Source: Lenzites betulinus (Eukaryota > Basidiomycota > Agaricomycetes > Polyporales > Polyporaceae). From it: DNA of 64,000 bases. A program made the translations under genes and the position numbers. Shown here in pieces: positions 18,216 through 30,576 of this stretch (its first letter is position 1; each line of letters starts with the position of its first letter). The notes under the pieces were generated by a model. That model was not told the DNA's origin. It ran no database searches and worked only from the letters and a program-made list of their open reading frames with translations. The stretch is from NCBI GenBank assembly GCA_022264855.1, contig JABYQU010000071.1, positions 79,421-143,420 on the forward strand, read 5' to 3'.

Positions 18216-21200
18216 ATGGGTGTTAAGAGCCTGTGGCAGCTCCTAGAGCCGGTCGGGCGACCGGTCTTGTGCGTTTCACGACCCCCTTCTGCACGTACAG
18301 TAGCAGCTCAGCTAACTCTCGGCAAACAGGCTGGAGACGATGGAAGGCAAGTCGATGGCGATCGACTCGAGCATCTGGATATATCAGTTCCAGGCGACGA
18401 TGCGCGACAAGGAGGGCCGCGGGCTCGTCAACGCGCATGTGCTCGGCTTCCTCCGCCGCATATGCAAGCTGCTGTTTTATGGCATCAAGCCCGTGTTTGT
18501 GTTCGACGGGGGCGCGCCTGCGCTGAAGATGTCTACCATTGTGAGTGTGGCGAGAAAGTGCATAGAGTTATGAGACTGAAATGGAGGGTGAAGGCAGAGC
18601 GCAAGAACAAGAAGAGCGGGGCTGCGGCGAGCCATGCGAAGATTGCTGAGCGGCTCCTGGCGGCGCAGATGCGTCGTGAAGCTTTGGAACAGACTGTTGG
18701 CAAGACGTAGGTGCATTTGCTCAGATTTATTACTGCTTTTATGGAGGGCTAGTTTCTACCAGGCCTGATCCCAAAGGCAAAGGCAGAGCCCCTTCAGGGA
18801 GGATAGACGACGACACCGTGTTCTTGGAGGATCTAACCGGCCCCGCACCCATCACTCCCGCCGCCAAAAAGTCCCCAAAGAAGTCTCCGAAAGACGCACA
18901 GGCCACTCCCCCATCCTCGAAGAAGTCCCGGTGGAAAGACCACGACCCCTACAAGCTGCCCGACGTGAACATGGAGGAAGCGGTCGCCAGGGCCGCGGCC
19001 GCGGTCGTGCCCGACCCCCGGCTCGCGACCGAAGAGGAGCTGCAGACGTTCATCGACGAGATGCGGCCCGAGGACTTTGACGTGACCTCTCCCGCGTTCC
19101 GCGAGCTGCCCACGGAGGTCCAGTACGAGATCATCGGCGACCTGCGGCTCAAGTCGCGGCAGACGTCGTACAAGCGCCTGCAGAGCATGCTGCGCAACGC
19201 GCGCACGCCCCTCGACTTTTCGAAGGAGCAGATTAGGAACCTGAAGCAGCGGAATGCGTTGACGCAGCAGCTGCTGGTCACCACCGACAGCATCGGGAAG
19301 GCGAACATCACCATCCCCATCCGGATCGCGAGCGAGCGCAACAAGCAGTATGTCCTCGTCAAGAACGAGGGCGAGGCGGGCGGGTGGGTCCTCGGTATCC
19401 GGGACGAGGGGACGGCTGCGAAACCCATAGAGATCGACCCGACGCCCGTGGCCGTGGAGGACAGCGACGAGGACGACGACATGGAGGAGGTACCGATGTA
19501 CGCGCCCGGACCCCTCGCAGAGTGGCCAATATATTCATTTCGTGCGTCTGTAGATCCACGGCGAATCCCATCGAGGCGATGTATGACCCCGACCTGCGGG
19601 AGTTCCGACGCGGACAGGCACTCGCTGCCTTGGCAGCGCGCAATGCGCCCAGACACCTCGCACCGCTGACCACGAAGGTCGTGCGGAAGCGCAAGGCTCG
19701 CCCGCTTTTCGAACCCGAAGCAGATGAGCTTCCCCAGCTCGGAGATGTGCTTGACGACGACATCGAGGACCCGGCGCTCCTGCTCGCCATTCAGGAGTCC
19801 CTCGATCTCGAGGAGGAGGCCAGCCTCCAGCGTGCCCTTGAAGAATCCAGACTGACCGCTTCCCACTCAGGCTCTTCCCGGAAGAGCGGCGAGTCGTCCA
19901 CAGGCGGTGTTCCCGCCACTCCCCGCCCGCCAACGTCGATAGACCGGCGACGATCGCAGCAGTTCCATGCGCGGAGCGAGAGTGACGACGAGGACCTCTA
20001 CGCTTCTCCGACACGCCTGGAGACCGCGCTGTCCATCGGGGGCGCCGCCCCTCGACGCCCTCCTATGTCGAAGTCGAAGTCGTCAGGTTCGACAGCGTTC
20101 CCGGTGTCGTCGACATTCGGCCTCCCCACCTTGCTCTTGCCTGATCCTCCCGCCCCTGCATCGCCGAAAGACAGCCCCATCGTCGTTTCTGAGTCTGAGG
20201 ATGATATGGAGGAGGTTCTTGTGCAGCCGCAGATGCATCCCCTTCCGCTATCAATCGAAGCATCCCCGGAGCCAGCTGCTCAACCATCACCACCTCCTCA
20301 ACATAATACCTTTTTGCCGCCTAGTCCGCCCGCCGCATCAGAAGCTATTGTCGTGAACTCGGACTCTGACGAGGACATGGAGGAAATTCTTCCTGCTCCG
20401 TCACTTCCTGAGTCGAGCCTGGTGCCCACAGACGAACCTGTATTCCGTCGGGAGGCAGCTGCCATTTCTGCTCCTCCCGCTCCTGGGCGTTCTACTCCTA
20501 TACGAACCGTCGTGAGAACAGATCATTCTACGACGAACGCAGAGGCCTCCTCCTCTCGTTCCCCGGCTCGTACGTCCCCTCGGGTTCTACCGTCCAGGAA
20601 GCCGCCCACTCCACCCGTAGCGCAACGCGCCGCCCGCAACGACGTCCCGTCCTCAGAGTCCGAATCCGACGACGACTACGTCACGCACGCTCCAAGCCCC
20701 TCCGCCCACGCCGTGACCGAAGCCGCCCGCCGCGCCCAAGAGGCGGGCGCAGGCGCAGAAGAGGACTGGGACGCGGCGCAGGAGCTCGACGTGCACGCGG
20801 AGGAGGGCGAGTTCGCGCGCTTCATCTCGCAGGTGAAGGGCAAGGACATCGACGCGGTGCGGCGCGAGATCGACGACGAGATCCGGGAGCTCAACCGGCA
20901 GAAGAAGACCGCGATGCGCGACGCGGAGGACGTCACGCACCAGATGGTCTCGCAGATCATGGTCCGTGTGGTCGCATCTTCACGACGGTTGAAAGGCTGG
21001 GGCTGACTTTCACCTTTCGCGGGTGGTCGTGCAGATTATGCTCCGCCTGTTCGGCATCCCGTACATCACCGCGCCCATGGAGGCGGAGGCGCAGTGCGCG
21101 GCGCTGCTCTCCCTGGGGCTGGTCGACGGGATCATTACGGACGACTCGGACGTGTTCCTCTTTGGGGGCGGGCGCGTGCTCAAGAACATGTTCAACCAGT

Positions 21201-22522
21201 CCAAGACGGTCGAGTGTTTCCTGCTCTCCGACCTGGAGCGCGAGCTCGGGCTGGACCGGGACAAGCTCGTGCGCCTCGCGTACCTCCTGGGGAGCGACTA
21301 CACCGACGGCTTGCCTGGCGTCGGTCCGGTCGTGGCGATGGAGCTCATGAGCGAGTTCCCGGGCCAGGATGGACTGCACAAGTTCAAGGCGTGGTGGCAG
21401 AAGGTGCAGAGCGGCCGCGATAAGCAGGACGAGTCTGCTTCGCGGTTCCGAAAACGCTTTGTGAGTCGCCACAAGGTATCTGGAGGCCCACTTGAGCTGA
21501 CGAGGATTACGTATGCAGAAGAAGAAATTCAAAGAGCTGTACCTACCTAGTGATTGGCCAAATCCAGCGGTGGTATGCATCAGCAAGGCTTCTCGGACCT
21601 CGATATGTGCTAACAATACGTTAGAGAGACGCATATTATCACCCCACCGTGGACGACTCCAAGGAGCATTTCAAATGGGGCATGCCAGACCTTGACGCTC
21701 TGCGCAAGTAAGTGCCGTGATTCACCTATGCTTCAGACATTTACATGTGATATATGTGGATATAGCTTCTTCGACGCAGAACTCGGATGGGACCAGGCCA
21801 AGGTGGACGACCTTCTGCTGCCCATCATCCATAAGATGAGCAAGCGTTCGCAGGTTAGTCACTTGTGTCATCCGTTTGTGTAATCAGCATTTGACACTTC
21901 GCATCCTGTGCCTCGCTTAAAGAACGCAGCAGCCCCCACGATGCAAGGCAACCTCGCCGCGTTCCTCGACCTGCCGGCGGGTGCGAACGCCGCACCGCGT
22001 AAGCGTCAAGCGTACACGAGCAAGCGACTGCAGCAGGTGGTGCAGGACTTCCGGAAGCAACAGGCGAAGCAACGTGGTTCACCTACCCCTGCGCCACTCG
22101 GAAATGGCGCCGGAAGTGGCAGCGATTATGAGGATGGGGAGAAGGCTGCCGAACGGCCTGCGAAGAAGCGCAAGACTACGAAAGCAGCCGGGAAGGGCAA
22201 GGGTAAGGCTCGCGAGGCGGCGGGACAAGAGGATGGGGCAGTGGTGCAGAGTTCTGCACGTGGAGGCCGAGGGCGGGGAAGGGGTAGGGGCAGAGGAGGT
22301 GCGAAACGGACATCGAGAAAACGCGGGAAGTCGCCGTCGGACAATGAGGAAGAGGCGGATGACGACATGGATCCCGCTGCTCAGGGAGAACCTTCAGGCG
22401 CACCGACACCAAGTGTTAGTCGCGAGGAGCTCGGATTGCGTCCACGGCCGAAGCCTCGCCCAGTATTCCGTAAACCTGCACTGCCGGAAGTAGGCGAAGA
22501 CCAGCTCCGAGACAACAGTTGA
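18216..22522 (+). CDS. RAD2: XPG/RAD2 structure-specific endonuclease (nucleotide excision repair)
   Basis: Exons: 18216-18268, 18330-18540, 18594-18706, 18763-19497, 19554-20961, 21035-21460, 21519-21572, 21625-21707, 21766-21853 and 21923-22522. The protein has about 1,250 residues, normal for the family. The N-nuclease region is MGVKSLWQLLEPVGRP, MAIDSSIWIYQFQATMRDKE and PVFVFDGGAP. A long acidic spacer with Ser/Asp blocks follows (SESEDDMEEV and similar), as in XPG and yeast Rad2, where it contacts TFIIH and the substrate. The I-nuclease region has IPYITAPMEAEAQCA, GIITDDSDVFLFG and LAYLLGSDYTDGLPGVGP (helix-hairpin-helix). The C-terminus is basic. It cuts 3' of bulky DNA lesions in the nucleus. 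Confidence 0.95.
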
Positions 22523-22698
22523 TGCTCCTGCGACAGATCTAATATGTTAAAGCCATATATACTTACCAGAACAATATTCGTGTAGCTGTAGTTTCCTGGA
22601 CGTAATTGATGCAGTGTAACGGCCGCATCTGAACAGGCGTGCACGGATTTCAAGATGGGATAAACGCGCGCTGTAGCAAGGGGGAATCGAATACAAGT

Positions 22699-23298
22699 TT
22701 ATTCCTCTGCCTCAGAGTCCGCCTCTACCCGGGCCTGTGATGTAAGTTAGCCCGGCCTACTCGTGACATTGCCCGCGAGGAACACCAACCTTGTTCTCCT
22801 CCATTCCGCCGAGCTCGGTCACCAGTCCACCAAAGGGATATTCGCGGCGCACGGCAGGCATCGCCGGTTTCGCATAGGTGCAGAAAACACCGAAAGAGAC
22901 GAACCCAAAGACCGCGATAGAGAACCAGCGCAGAGCGCTTTGAGGCGGTACGACGGGTACGTCCGGACCCCACATGGACAGCACTTCCTCTTGCTCGTGA
23001 AGCTGCGGTCCGTTCAGTGGCATGCTCTATATACCATCAACTCTATACGTACGGTTTCGCCAAAGTTCCGCCTGAATTGGGGGTCCTCCCACCCAAGCGC
23101 AGGACGGGTCTGCTTCGATACGAAGGGCAGGCGGGGGTAGTCACTGAGCTGGGGGTCGTCATCCTCCGCCAGGGTAGAGGTCAAGGGAGCGGGAGTTGTC
23201 GGCGCAGGTGCCGCAGGGGTGGCATAGCAGCGGATACGAGGAGCAGCAGCCCTCGCTCGGAGGGCTGCACGTCGGGCGACGGTGAGCGATGTGTTCAT
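22699..23298 (-). CDS. Mitochondrial complex I subunit, NDUFB8 (ASHI) type
   Basis: Exons 23298-23053, 23002-22790 and 22734-22699 give 164 residues with clean frame joins. The start MNTSLTVARRAALRARAAAP is Arg/Ala-rich, a typical mitochondrial presequence. The middle (DYPRLPFVSKQTRPALGW, FGETLHEQEEVLSMWGPD) and a single membrane segment (ALRWFSIAVFGFVSFGVFC) match the NDUFB8 family, an accessory subunit of the complex I membrane arm. The C-terminus is acidic (VEADSEAEE). The gene converges on RAD2 with 176 bases between the stops. Confidence 0.83.
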
Positions 23299-23717
23299 GG
23301 CGTGCAGGACATTAGACGCCGAAGAGTGAGCGTGAATCGCCGCAGATAAGTGTGATTATGCGCGTAAGGTGTTATTTAAGTCCACGTGCCCGGCAATAGG
23401 GGCTATCAACGGCTATCACAAAGAAGATGGTTAACGGAAGGTTACCGCTTATAATTTACTCAATGGCGAGATTCGCATCCCTGACGGAATTTCAAAGGCA
23501 GAAACATCCGACTGACCTAGCTGTGTTAGTTCATACCCGCATCAGCATACGCGCACTGCGCACACGTTCTCCGTTCTCTCCGTCGGGCATATATATATAT
23601 TCGCGGCCTCCCCCTGTCGCTCTTTCTCACCCCGTAAAATCTTCCGCCAACCCGCGAAACGACACCCTCTGTTGTACCAGTCCGTATACTATAGTTGGCC
23701 ATCGCCACCCGTGGAGC
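23299..23717. promoter_or_regulatory. Divergent promoter region with TATATATATA tract
   Basis: A 419-base spacer between NDUFB8 and the methyltransferase. An alternating TA run (about 23589-23599) lies about 120 bases before the methyltransferase ATG and may act as its TATA element. Confidence 0.45.
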
Positions 23718-25623
23718 ATGACCGTCGCGCCCAAGCAAGACGGCGTCAGTCGGGACGTTGAAGAGGAGCTGTGTAGGAAGAGAGCGGAGAAGCGCCGTCG
23801 GATGGGGGAGGTGTGCCCCGTCCAATTCCAGAAGGCTCTCATGGTTGGGTGAGTGCAATTCAACGGTGCTATTACTCCAAGTTTGGGCGTTGACAGTTGT
23901 TGATTACACCTCGGGACTACGCGCAACAAGTGATGACTGGAATTCCGCGTTCCTACAATATCTTGCTCAAGGGGTTACCATATACCCCATTGAGAAACCA
24001 CCAAGAAAGGTACTCGACCTTGGATGCGGGACAGGGGCGTGGGTCCTTGAGGCGGCGAAGTATTGGCCGGTAAGTCCATATAGCCATTGAAAGGAGCTAC
24101 GTAGAGTCGGAATGGCAATAATCGGCTCATCCTGTGGACAGGAATGCCATGTTGTCGGGCTTGACATCCGTCCTGTACAACCGGACTTGACCATGGTCGA
24201 CCTCGGAATCGAGTGCAGAGAGCTTTCTGAGCGCGTCACATGGGTACACGGTGACTTGTTAGTCGAACTTTCTGCTGCATGTGCAGGAACTGATATACAG
24301 TTCAATTACCGTTCTAGTCTAGATCCTTTGCCTTTTGAGGCGAATCAATTCGATCTCGTGAGGATATGTTGCATTGGACTGAGCGTTCCAGAGGATTCAT
24401 GGCAGGATCTTGTCGAGGTAATTTACCCCTTTCTTGTACCTTAGGGATATGCTCAACAATGTGAATGACTAGGAATGCGCACGGATATTGCGACCAGGCG
24501 GCCACATCGAGGTACGCGTAGTACCTCTTACGATATCTGTTGCATTACTCAACCCAATCAAGGTCGTCGAGGAGGACCTTTTATTTCCTGCGGGACGAAC
24601 ACGGAAACCGAGTGAAGAACCGCCACCCAATCAGGAAGGTCTGCAGCCACCTCTAAACGAGCGTATACGTAGCGATTCCACGGCGAGCAGGCTGACTGCC
24701 AATTCCGGGTCGGGCCACGCATACTCGACCGTCCTCTCATCCCGGGGTACTAGCAGCCGCGACTCCTTCCTCAGCTCATCTTCACGGTCTCGAGCGGGCT
24801 CAACCTCTGATATCTTTGCGCAAGACCACGAGAAATTGAAGGACGCTTGGGAGGAAATGCTCAGTCAGCGTTTCCTGACTCACAAGCTCCTCAACGTTCT
24901 CCCACTATACCTCTCCTCGTTCTTTACAAACATCATCTTGCTCCCAGCCGTGGACGTCGTCCTCCCCCCACCGTCCTTCCAGCGGAGTATGAAGCAGCCG
25001 ATCGATCCTCCCATGTTACCGGAATCCCAAGACGCTTCTGTCGCGCAATGGGTGACTGACCTGCGAACGCATGCTGTGAGCCTATCTACAAAAACTGGCG
25101 CCTCGAGCAGGATGAACTCGACCGATCTACGAGCAAGCAAGCCGGCGGCCGCGACCATGACTCTCTGGAGCGCGCTACATCTGACGCGACAGGTGCGTCT
25201 GGTCTCAGCCTGCAAGGAGGCGATGTGGGACGCCTTCTGCGCGTTGGCCGTCGCTCGAGACAGTTCCCTTCGCCTCGAAGAGAATGCGAAGGACCGCCCG
25301 CGCAAGGAGGACCTCCGCGACGAGTTCGAGTCTGACTGGGCGGCCTGGGCAAGGTGCGCAACGGAGGTCTCGTTCGGCCATTGGCGCGCTAACACAGTTG
25401 CGGTTGAAGCGATATGAAGGATCGCATCAGCATGCGCGAGCACGTCCAGGAGGCGATTGCCTGGGGAACTGACTCCGAGACCCTCAGCTCTAGCTCTAGC
25501 GACCCGCCGTGTTCGAAATCCTCGCGGCAGAAGGCCATGATCCAGAATCCCGACTGGGACAATGCGGCGGTCTTCAGATCGATGCGCGGACTGGTCGCCT
25601 GGAAGCCACTTCCTTCGCATTGA
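23718..25623 (+). CDS. Class I SAM-dependent methyltransferase
   Basis: ATG at 23718 (MTVAPKQDGVSRDVEEE). After the first intron the conserved part reads DYTSGLRATSDDWNSAFLQ, then SAM-binding motif I VLDLGCGTGAW, motif II VVGLDIRPVQPD, LPFEANQFDLVRI, and ARILRPGGHIEVVEEDL. Short introns with good sites separate these blocks, for example donor GTAAGT after EAAKYWP near 24069. A Ser-rich insert precedes a C-terminal region; its last intron (25354-25409) joins in phase to an exon ending at 25623. The first intron, near 23849-23897, does not join in phase with the obvious GTGAGT/ACAG pair, so that boundary is uncertain or damaged. The substrate is unknown; the pattern is that of the many type 11/25 methyltransferases of Agaricomycetes. 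Confidence 0.78.
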
Positions 25624-25958
25624 TTCCTACCAGACACCAGTTCGGCATACTACTGCGATTGCTTTACGATTGTTAACGATTTACATGACAAGATTGTCCA
25701 CGCACCCGCTGCTCCCTACTGTACTCTGTGGCTTTGACACTATTCAGACCGAATCTATGTTGCATCTGTGTACCCCCTTGTATATACTCCATACTAGCTT
25801 TCGTTGTCTTTTGCTCTTGTTTTCGAGCCGCGACGTCGCAAGTCGCGTGCACGAGTTCGAGAGGCTTCCCGATTTGGGAGAAACGCAGATTAAGATTGAT
25901 CTACACTCTGCAGTCCCTCCTCACCCATCTCCATCCACCAGTTTTTCCATCAAGCACC
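25624..25958. promoter_or_regulatory. Intergenic, promoter of the PA2G4 homologue
   Basis: A 335-base spacer. The last 50 bases before the ATG are C-rich (CCTCCTCACCCATCTCCATC), typical of highly expressed fungal genes. Confidence 0.45.
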
Positions 25959-27564
25959 ATGTCTGAACCCGCGAAGCAGGAAGCCACGGCCACGGCCACG
26001 AAGCCGGAGGAGTCCACCGCGGCGGCGGACCTGACAAAATACAAGGTGCGTCCCGCGGCAGGCGGCGGGCGGCGCGCACCGCTTAGCTTTTTCACTGGCG
26101 AGCGGGACCGCGGTAGTGACCTCGTTCGCTTGCGCACGCGCACGCGTTTTGCACACGTAGACTGCGGCGGACATCGTGAACGGCGTGACCAAGAAGCTCA
26201 TCGAGCTCGCCGTCGAGGGCGCGAAGGTGATCGACCTCTGCGTCCAGGGCGACAAGCTCCTCGAGCAGGGCACCGGCGCCGTGTACAACAAGGCCGTCAA
26301 GGGCGTGAAGGTCAGCAAAGGTGCGTCGCGATTTCCCTCTCGCAGCGCGCCCCTCGCTCAATTTCTTTCGCGGATGCGCTCGTTCGCGCGCAGGCATCGC
26401 GTTCCCGACGAGCATCTCCGTGAACAACACCGTCGCGCACTTTTCGCCGGTCGAGTCGGATCCGTCCGCGGGCCAGACGCTCGCTAAGGGCGACGTCGTG
26501 AAGATCCACCTCGGCGCGCACATCGACGGCTTCGCCGCCGTCAGCGCGGAGACCGTCGTGGTCGGCGCGTCCGCCTCGGAGCCCGTCACTGGCCGGAAGG
26601 CAGATGTCATCCAGGCAGCGTGGCACGCGGCCGAGGTCGCGATGCGGCTAATCAAGGTTGGGAACAAAAACTGGCAGGTCACGGACGCGGTCGGCAAGGT
26701 CGCCGCCGCGTTCGACTGCAAGCCCGTCGAGGGTGCGTTGCAGACATGCAATTTTCGATGTTGGTATTGGTTAGCTCATCGGGCGTAACACAGGCATGCT
26801 TTCGTGCCAACACGCGCAGAACGTTATCGATGGCAAGAAGCGCATTATCCTCAACCCCGTACGTTCGCGCTTCTGGAGAGACCTGACAGAAACTGACCAG
26901 TCTGCAGAGCGAAGGGCAAAAGAAGGAGTTCGAGACTGCGACGTTCGCGGAGAATGAGGTCTGGGGTATTGATATTCTCATTTCCTCGGGCGAGGATGGC
27001 AAGGTACGTGCTACGCCACTCCACGTTATCACTCTACACCTTGCTGATTCGTGAAAAGGCTCGTCTTGAGGAGTCAAGAACGACGATCTACCAGAAAGAG
27101 TCCGCAGTTACTTACCAGCTCAAGATGAAGACATCGCGTGCCGTATTCTCCGAGGTGCAGAAGAAGGCTGGCGCGTTCCCCTTCAACCTGCGCTGCCTTG
27201 AGGATGAGAAGCGTGCTCGTCTTGGTCTGCAAGAGGCGGTACAACACGGCCTTGTCAAGCCCTACGAGGTTATGTGAGTCACCTCTTACTTCAATCTTTT
27301 CCATGCGGATCTAACAAACCATATCGCAGCTTCACTCCCGCGAACACCTTCGTCGCTGCATTCCATTTCACGATCGCGCTCCTTCCCGGTGGCCCGTCAT
27401 TGATCACTCACCCCCCGGCGTGGTTCAAGCCCGAGATCGTCAAGTCGGAGAAGCAGCTAGAGGACGCGGAGCTCAAGGAGCTCTTGACGAAGCCCCTACG
27501 CGAGAGCAAGAAGTCGAAGAAGAAGGCAAAGGCTGACGCCGAGGCTGGTAACGATGAGGCCTGA
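25959..27564 (+). CDS. PA2G4/EBP1 (curved DNA-binding protein, M24 peptidase-like fold)
   Basis: Exons 25959-26045, 26161-26320, 26394-26732, 26794-26858, 26907-27003, 27059-27273 and 27330-27564 give about 395 residues, normal length. Landmarks are DIVNGVTKKLIELAVEGAKV, GIAFPTSISVNNTVAHFSP, KIHLGAHIDGFAAVSAETVV, FAENEVWGIDILISSGEDGK and HPPAWFKPEIVKSEKQLED. The tail is lysine-rich (KKSKKKAKADAEAG). The family has the pita-bread fold of methionine aminopeptidase 2 but usually lacks the metal ligands. Its members bind ribosomes and nucleic acid and are tied to growth control. The C-terminal basic tail fits ribosome binding. Confidence 0.93.
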
Positions 27565-27660
27565 ACCTCGCAGGCATTCGGCGAATGAAGAGGGTGTGTG
27601 TGTGCAAGATACAATCACGTCGTGTAGCTGCAATTGCATGTAACAACAATGGACTCTCCA

Positions 27661-28059
27661 CTATCTTGACAAGGGGGCGCGTTCTGCGTCTTCTCCAAAT
27701 TCCCCGATCGTGCGCACGACGAGATCCACGTTTTCGAGGAAAGCGTTCGATGTCAGACGTGCTAATCGAACCGTCAGGGTAGTGAAGGTCCTGTTGACCT
27801 CCCAATCAATCTTTTGAATAACGCGTGTAGAAAGACTGCTTACGCGACGAGGATATTTTCCTCCACTGTTAGTGATCTCTTCACAACCTCTGGCTGCAGT
27901 TCGCGATCGACGTCGATGACTTGTTTCGCTATATTCGCGTGTTTTTCAGACGCGAAAGGGATCCGCATCGTGCTTATTGGCACATTTAAGTATGAAGTGG
28001 TATTCTGCGCGAGGCGGTCCTTACATCGTATGCCATTGCGGGTCTTCTGCAGCAGACAT
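27661..28059 (-). CDS. PCC1: PCC1, KEOPS/EKC complex subunit
   Basis: Three small exons, 28059-28025, 27972-27844 and 27790-27661, join in phase to 97 residues. The protein starts MSAAEDPQWHTITMRIPF and continues SEKHANIAKQVIDVDREL, KRSLTVEENILVA, FTTLTVRLARLTSNAFLEN and VDLVVRTIGEFGED. This matches the CTAG/Pcc1 family in both length and pattern. KEOPS makes the universal t6A modification of tRNA and affects telomeres and transcription in yeast; Pcc1 is its dimerising subunit. Introns are 51 and 53 nt. The gene is convergent with PA2G4, 96 bases between stops. It is easy to miss because each exon is under 45 codons. Confidence 0.88.
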
Positions 28060-28583
28060 TGTGGTGGTGTAGATCCAAGACAGCAATGTCGATCTAACTG
28101 AGATCTCTTGTTTAGATCGACGACTCGCGGAGCGCCGCCTCGGACCAACTGTTCCTCGACGCACCATGAGCTCTCCGCTGCAATGCCTCACAAACCTCTA
28201 CATACCCACAAACTTGAAGGATCCTTAATGATGACGCTTGACGCGATTTGCGAACTGATACATACGGCGGCGGATGGTACCAAGCTGCCGCAACAGCCCG
28301 CATCGGTGTCGTCTTTCCACAAACTAGCAGCCCGAGAACTCGACTTGTGTTTTTCTAAGCGCAGAAAGGGACGCATGACTTCATCTCGGAACCTTTGCCT
28401 ATCGTCACCGCGCCGAGGATCCGAGTGGCAATGTGTGAAGGCGAAACCCGCAGCCCACACGTGTAGACACTGGTACCTCGCGCTCTCCACAATCCTCAGT
28501 GTCCTCGTGGCTACGGCGCAAACAATACTCCACATCCTTCTGTACTCTTGACAATCATCTCAACACGCGTTCTGCAGTCTGCC
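28060..28583. other. Intergenic, no supported gene
   Basis: This 524-base stretch lies upstream of both PCC1 (minus) and the APH-like gene (plus). Open frames of up to 147 codons cross it but show no recognisable family. Confidence 0.45.
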
Positions 28584-30186
28584 ATGCTTAATACTGCCCT
28601 GAAAGCAAGGATCGCTGACAATCTAGGCTCCGACGTTCAGGATGCAAGACTTACAGCTAAAGGTAGGTCCCTCCTCAGCGTTACCAGACAATGCGCAGTG
28701 TAGCTTATGTATCTTCGACCTGACAGATGAGATGACAATGGTCTGTCGTGCTTGAAGAAAACACCCCAATTGGCTACTGATACAGTACTCCCTCTCCGCA
28801 GAAATATGATCTCTTGCTTGCGGATGACCGTACAGTTGTACTTTATATGCCCTGCTTCAGTGCCACTAGTCCTATCGTTGAGTGCGAGGTAGCTATGAGG
28901 AGCATGTCGAGTGGATACCTCTATCTGATTATAGATTCTAGGCGGCGACCGCACGGTATCTATCGTGTCAGACAACGCTACCAACACCCAAGATACTTCA
29001 CTGCGGCTACCACGAAGAAAATGAATCAACTATCTATTATGCTATCTTTGAAAAGGTCCTGCCCCCGTTTCGCAAAGACGTTTTTGAGCTGACTGTTATC
29101 TAGCCCTCTGGTACGAGCCTGGACGTTTTATTCCCTAAATTATCAATACAAGAACAGGACCTGATTGTGGCCAACATCGCACGATGGATGATCGAACTCT
29201 TCCGACACCGTTTCAATAAGATTGGAAGCCTCACTGGTGGGTCCGGGGACATAGGTCCCGTGTCTTCTAAGCTATTCTACGACGAGGGGCGGTCGAGGCT
29301 CTCCCTGGACCGCGGGCCGTTCACCTCCTCCAGAGCGTATTACTTGGCATGCGCACAGAGGGAACTCGATGCAAGCCGGATGCTGTTCGCGCAGGACGCA
29401 CCTCCGTCCTATCAGCGCGATCTCGAAGACTCCCGGCTGATGGTCGAGCGGATAACCGGGCTGCTCTGCGACCTGACCAATCGGTGTCATGGGCTCGACG
29501 ACGACGATCCGGAAATGGCACCGTTCTCGCTCGACATACACGACATTACTCTCAAGGACATCTTCGTCGCCCCCGATAACCCGACCAATATAGTACGTCT
29601 TATTTTGGGAGAGAATCAAGGGTATCAATATCTCATTATCGCAGGTTGCGGTCACCGGGTGGCGATTCGTCACCACACGCCCACTGTGGTGTTGCGCACG
29701 GCTACCTGCCTGGCTTTCGCCCTCCATGACTACCCAGACCCATCATGCAAGACTGGCGAATATATTCAAAGCTGAAGTCGCGCGTCTCGAAGGACTGGAC
29801 TCCTTGTTCTTACGCGCATTGGACCTCGAGGACGCCCGGTCTACCCTCGACGACCTGTCAAACTATGACGCATTCCGGGACGGCTTCCTGCTGCTTCCGG
29901 CCCTCGAGAACATGTGAGTCGCCGCCCCTAAGTCTGCGGTCGCGTTTTCTCATCAACCCGCCACAGTCTCGCCACCCTGCCTGGTCATGAGGATTTCGCG
30001 GGCTTGAACGCGCTGCTGGACCCCACGACGCTGCCGGGGCGGGTCGCACGCATCAACCTCCTCACGCGCGGGTCCAATGCAATGTTCCTCGCCATGACCC
30101 CCCCGCGGAGTCCGCTGATGGATGCCGTGAAAGACGAAGGCACGGAAAAGGGAATGCCCCCCGACAGCTCAGTGCTTGTTACGTAG
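28584..30186 (+). CDS. Aminoglycoside phosphotransferase/choline kinase-like protein
   Basis: The later exons are clear. They contain TTLPTPKILHCGYHEEN and IYYAIFEK (N-lobe), PSGTSLDVLFPKLSIQEQD, then TSSRAYYLACAQRELDAS. Next is FSLDIHDITLKDIFV, where the usual catalytic HxDxxxxN loop of APH kinases is expected. After an intron (29593-29644) come VAVTGWRFV and LEDARSTLDDLSNYDAFRD, ending at TAG 30184-30186. This is a pattern common in expanded Agaricomycete APH-like families of unknown substrate. In the loop, DIHDITLKDI keeps the Asp after His, but Asp stands where Asn is usual. The first exon from ATG 28584 (MLNTALKARIADNLGSDVQ) is plausible, but its join to the next exon near 28802 is not settled. 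Confidence 0.72.
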
Positions 30187-30576
30187 CATCTGCGCGTGCG
30201 TTCCTACGCCCCGCCTGCCAGAAGCCGCCGCTTCGCAAGCATATGTACTTATCCGGCCTGGGGCTGCCACACTGGCCCTGCGTTGGGTTCGCGCGTCGCT
30301 GGATTTGAATTCAGGCCTTCCAGGGTTCTCGGAGAGCGTCGTGGCTTCTAGCCCGCTCGGACTCGTGCCCTGTGCAGACTCAATGCTGCTATATCGAGCA
30401 GCCAGTAGGCCCGCTGCAGATGCACTCCGTCGCCCGCGTGGAGACGTCCAGCTGCACACCGTAGCTGTTCCATTCCGAGAGCAGAAGCAAAGCGGGTTCG
30501 AAAGTATGAAAAGACAATAAGGATAACGTGTGGGATGGATGCGTCGTAACAGTTTGGAGCCTGAGCATGGCAAATA
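30187..30576. other. Intergenic between convergent genes
   Basis: A 390-base spacer between the stop of the APH-like gene and the stop of the DUF6534-like gene. I see no feature in it. Confidence 0.5.
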
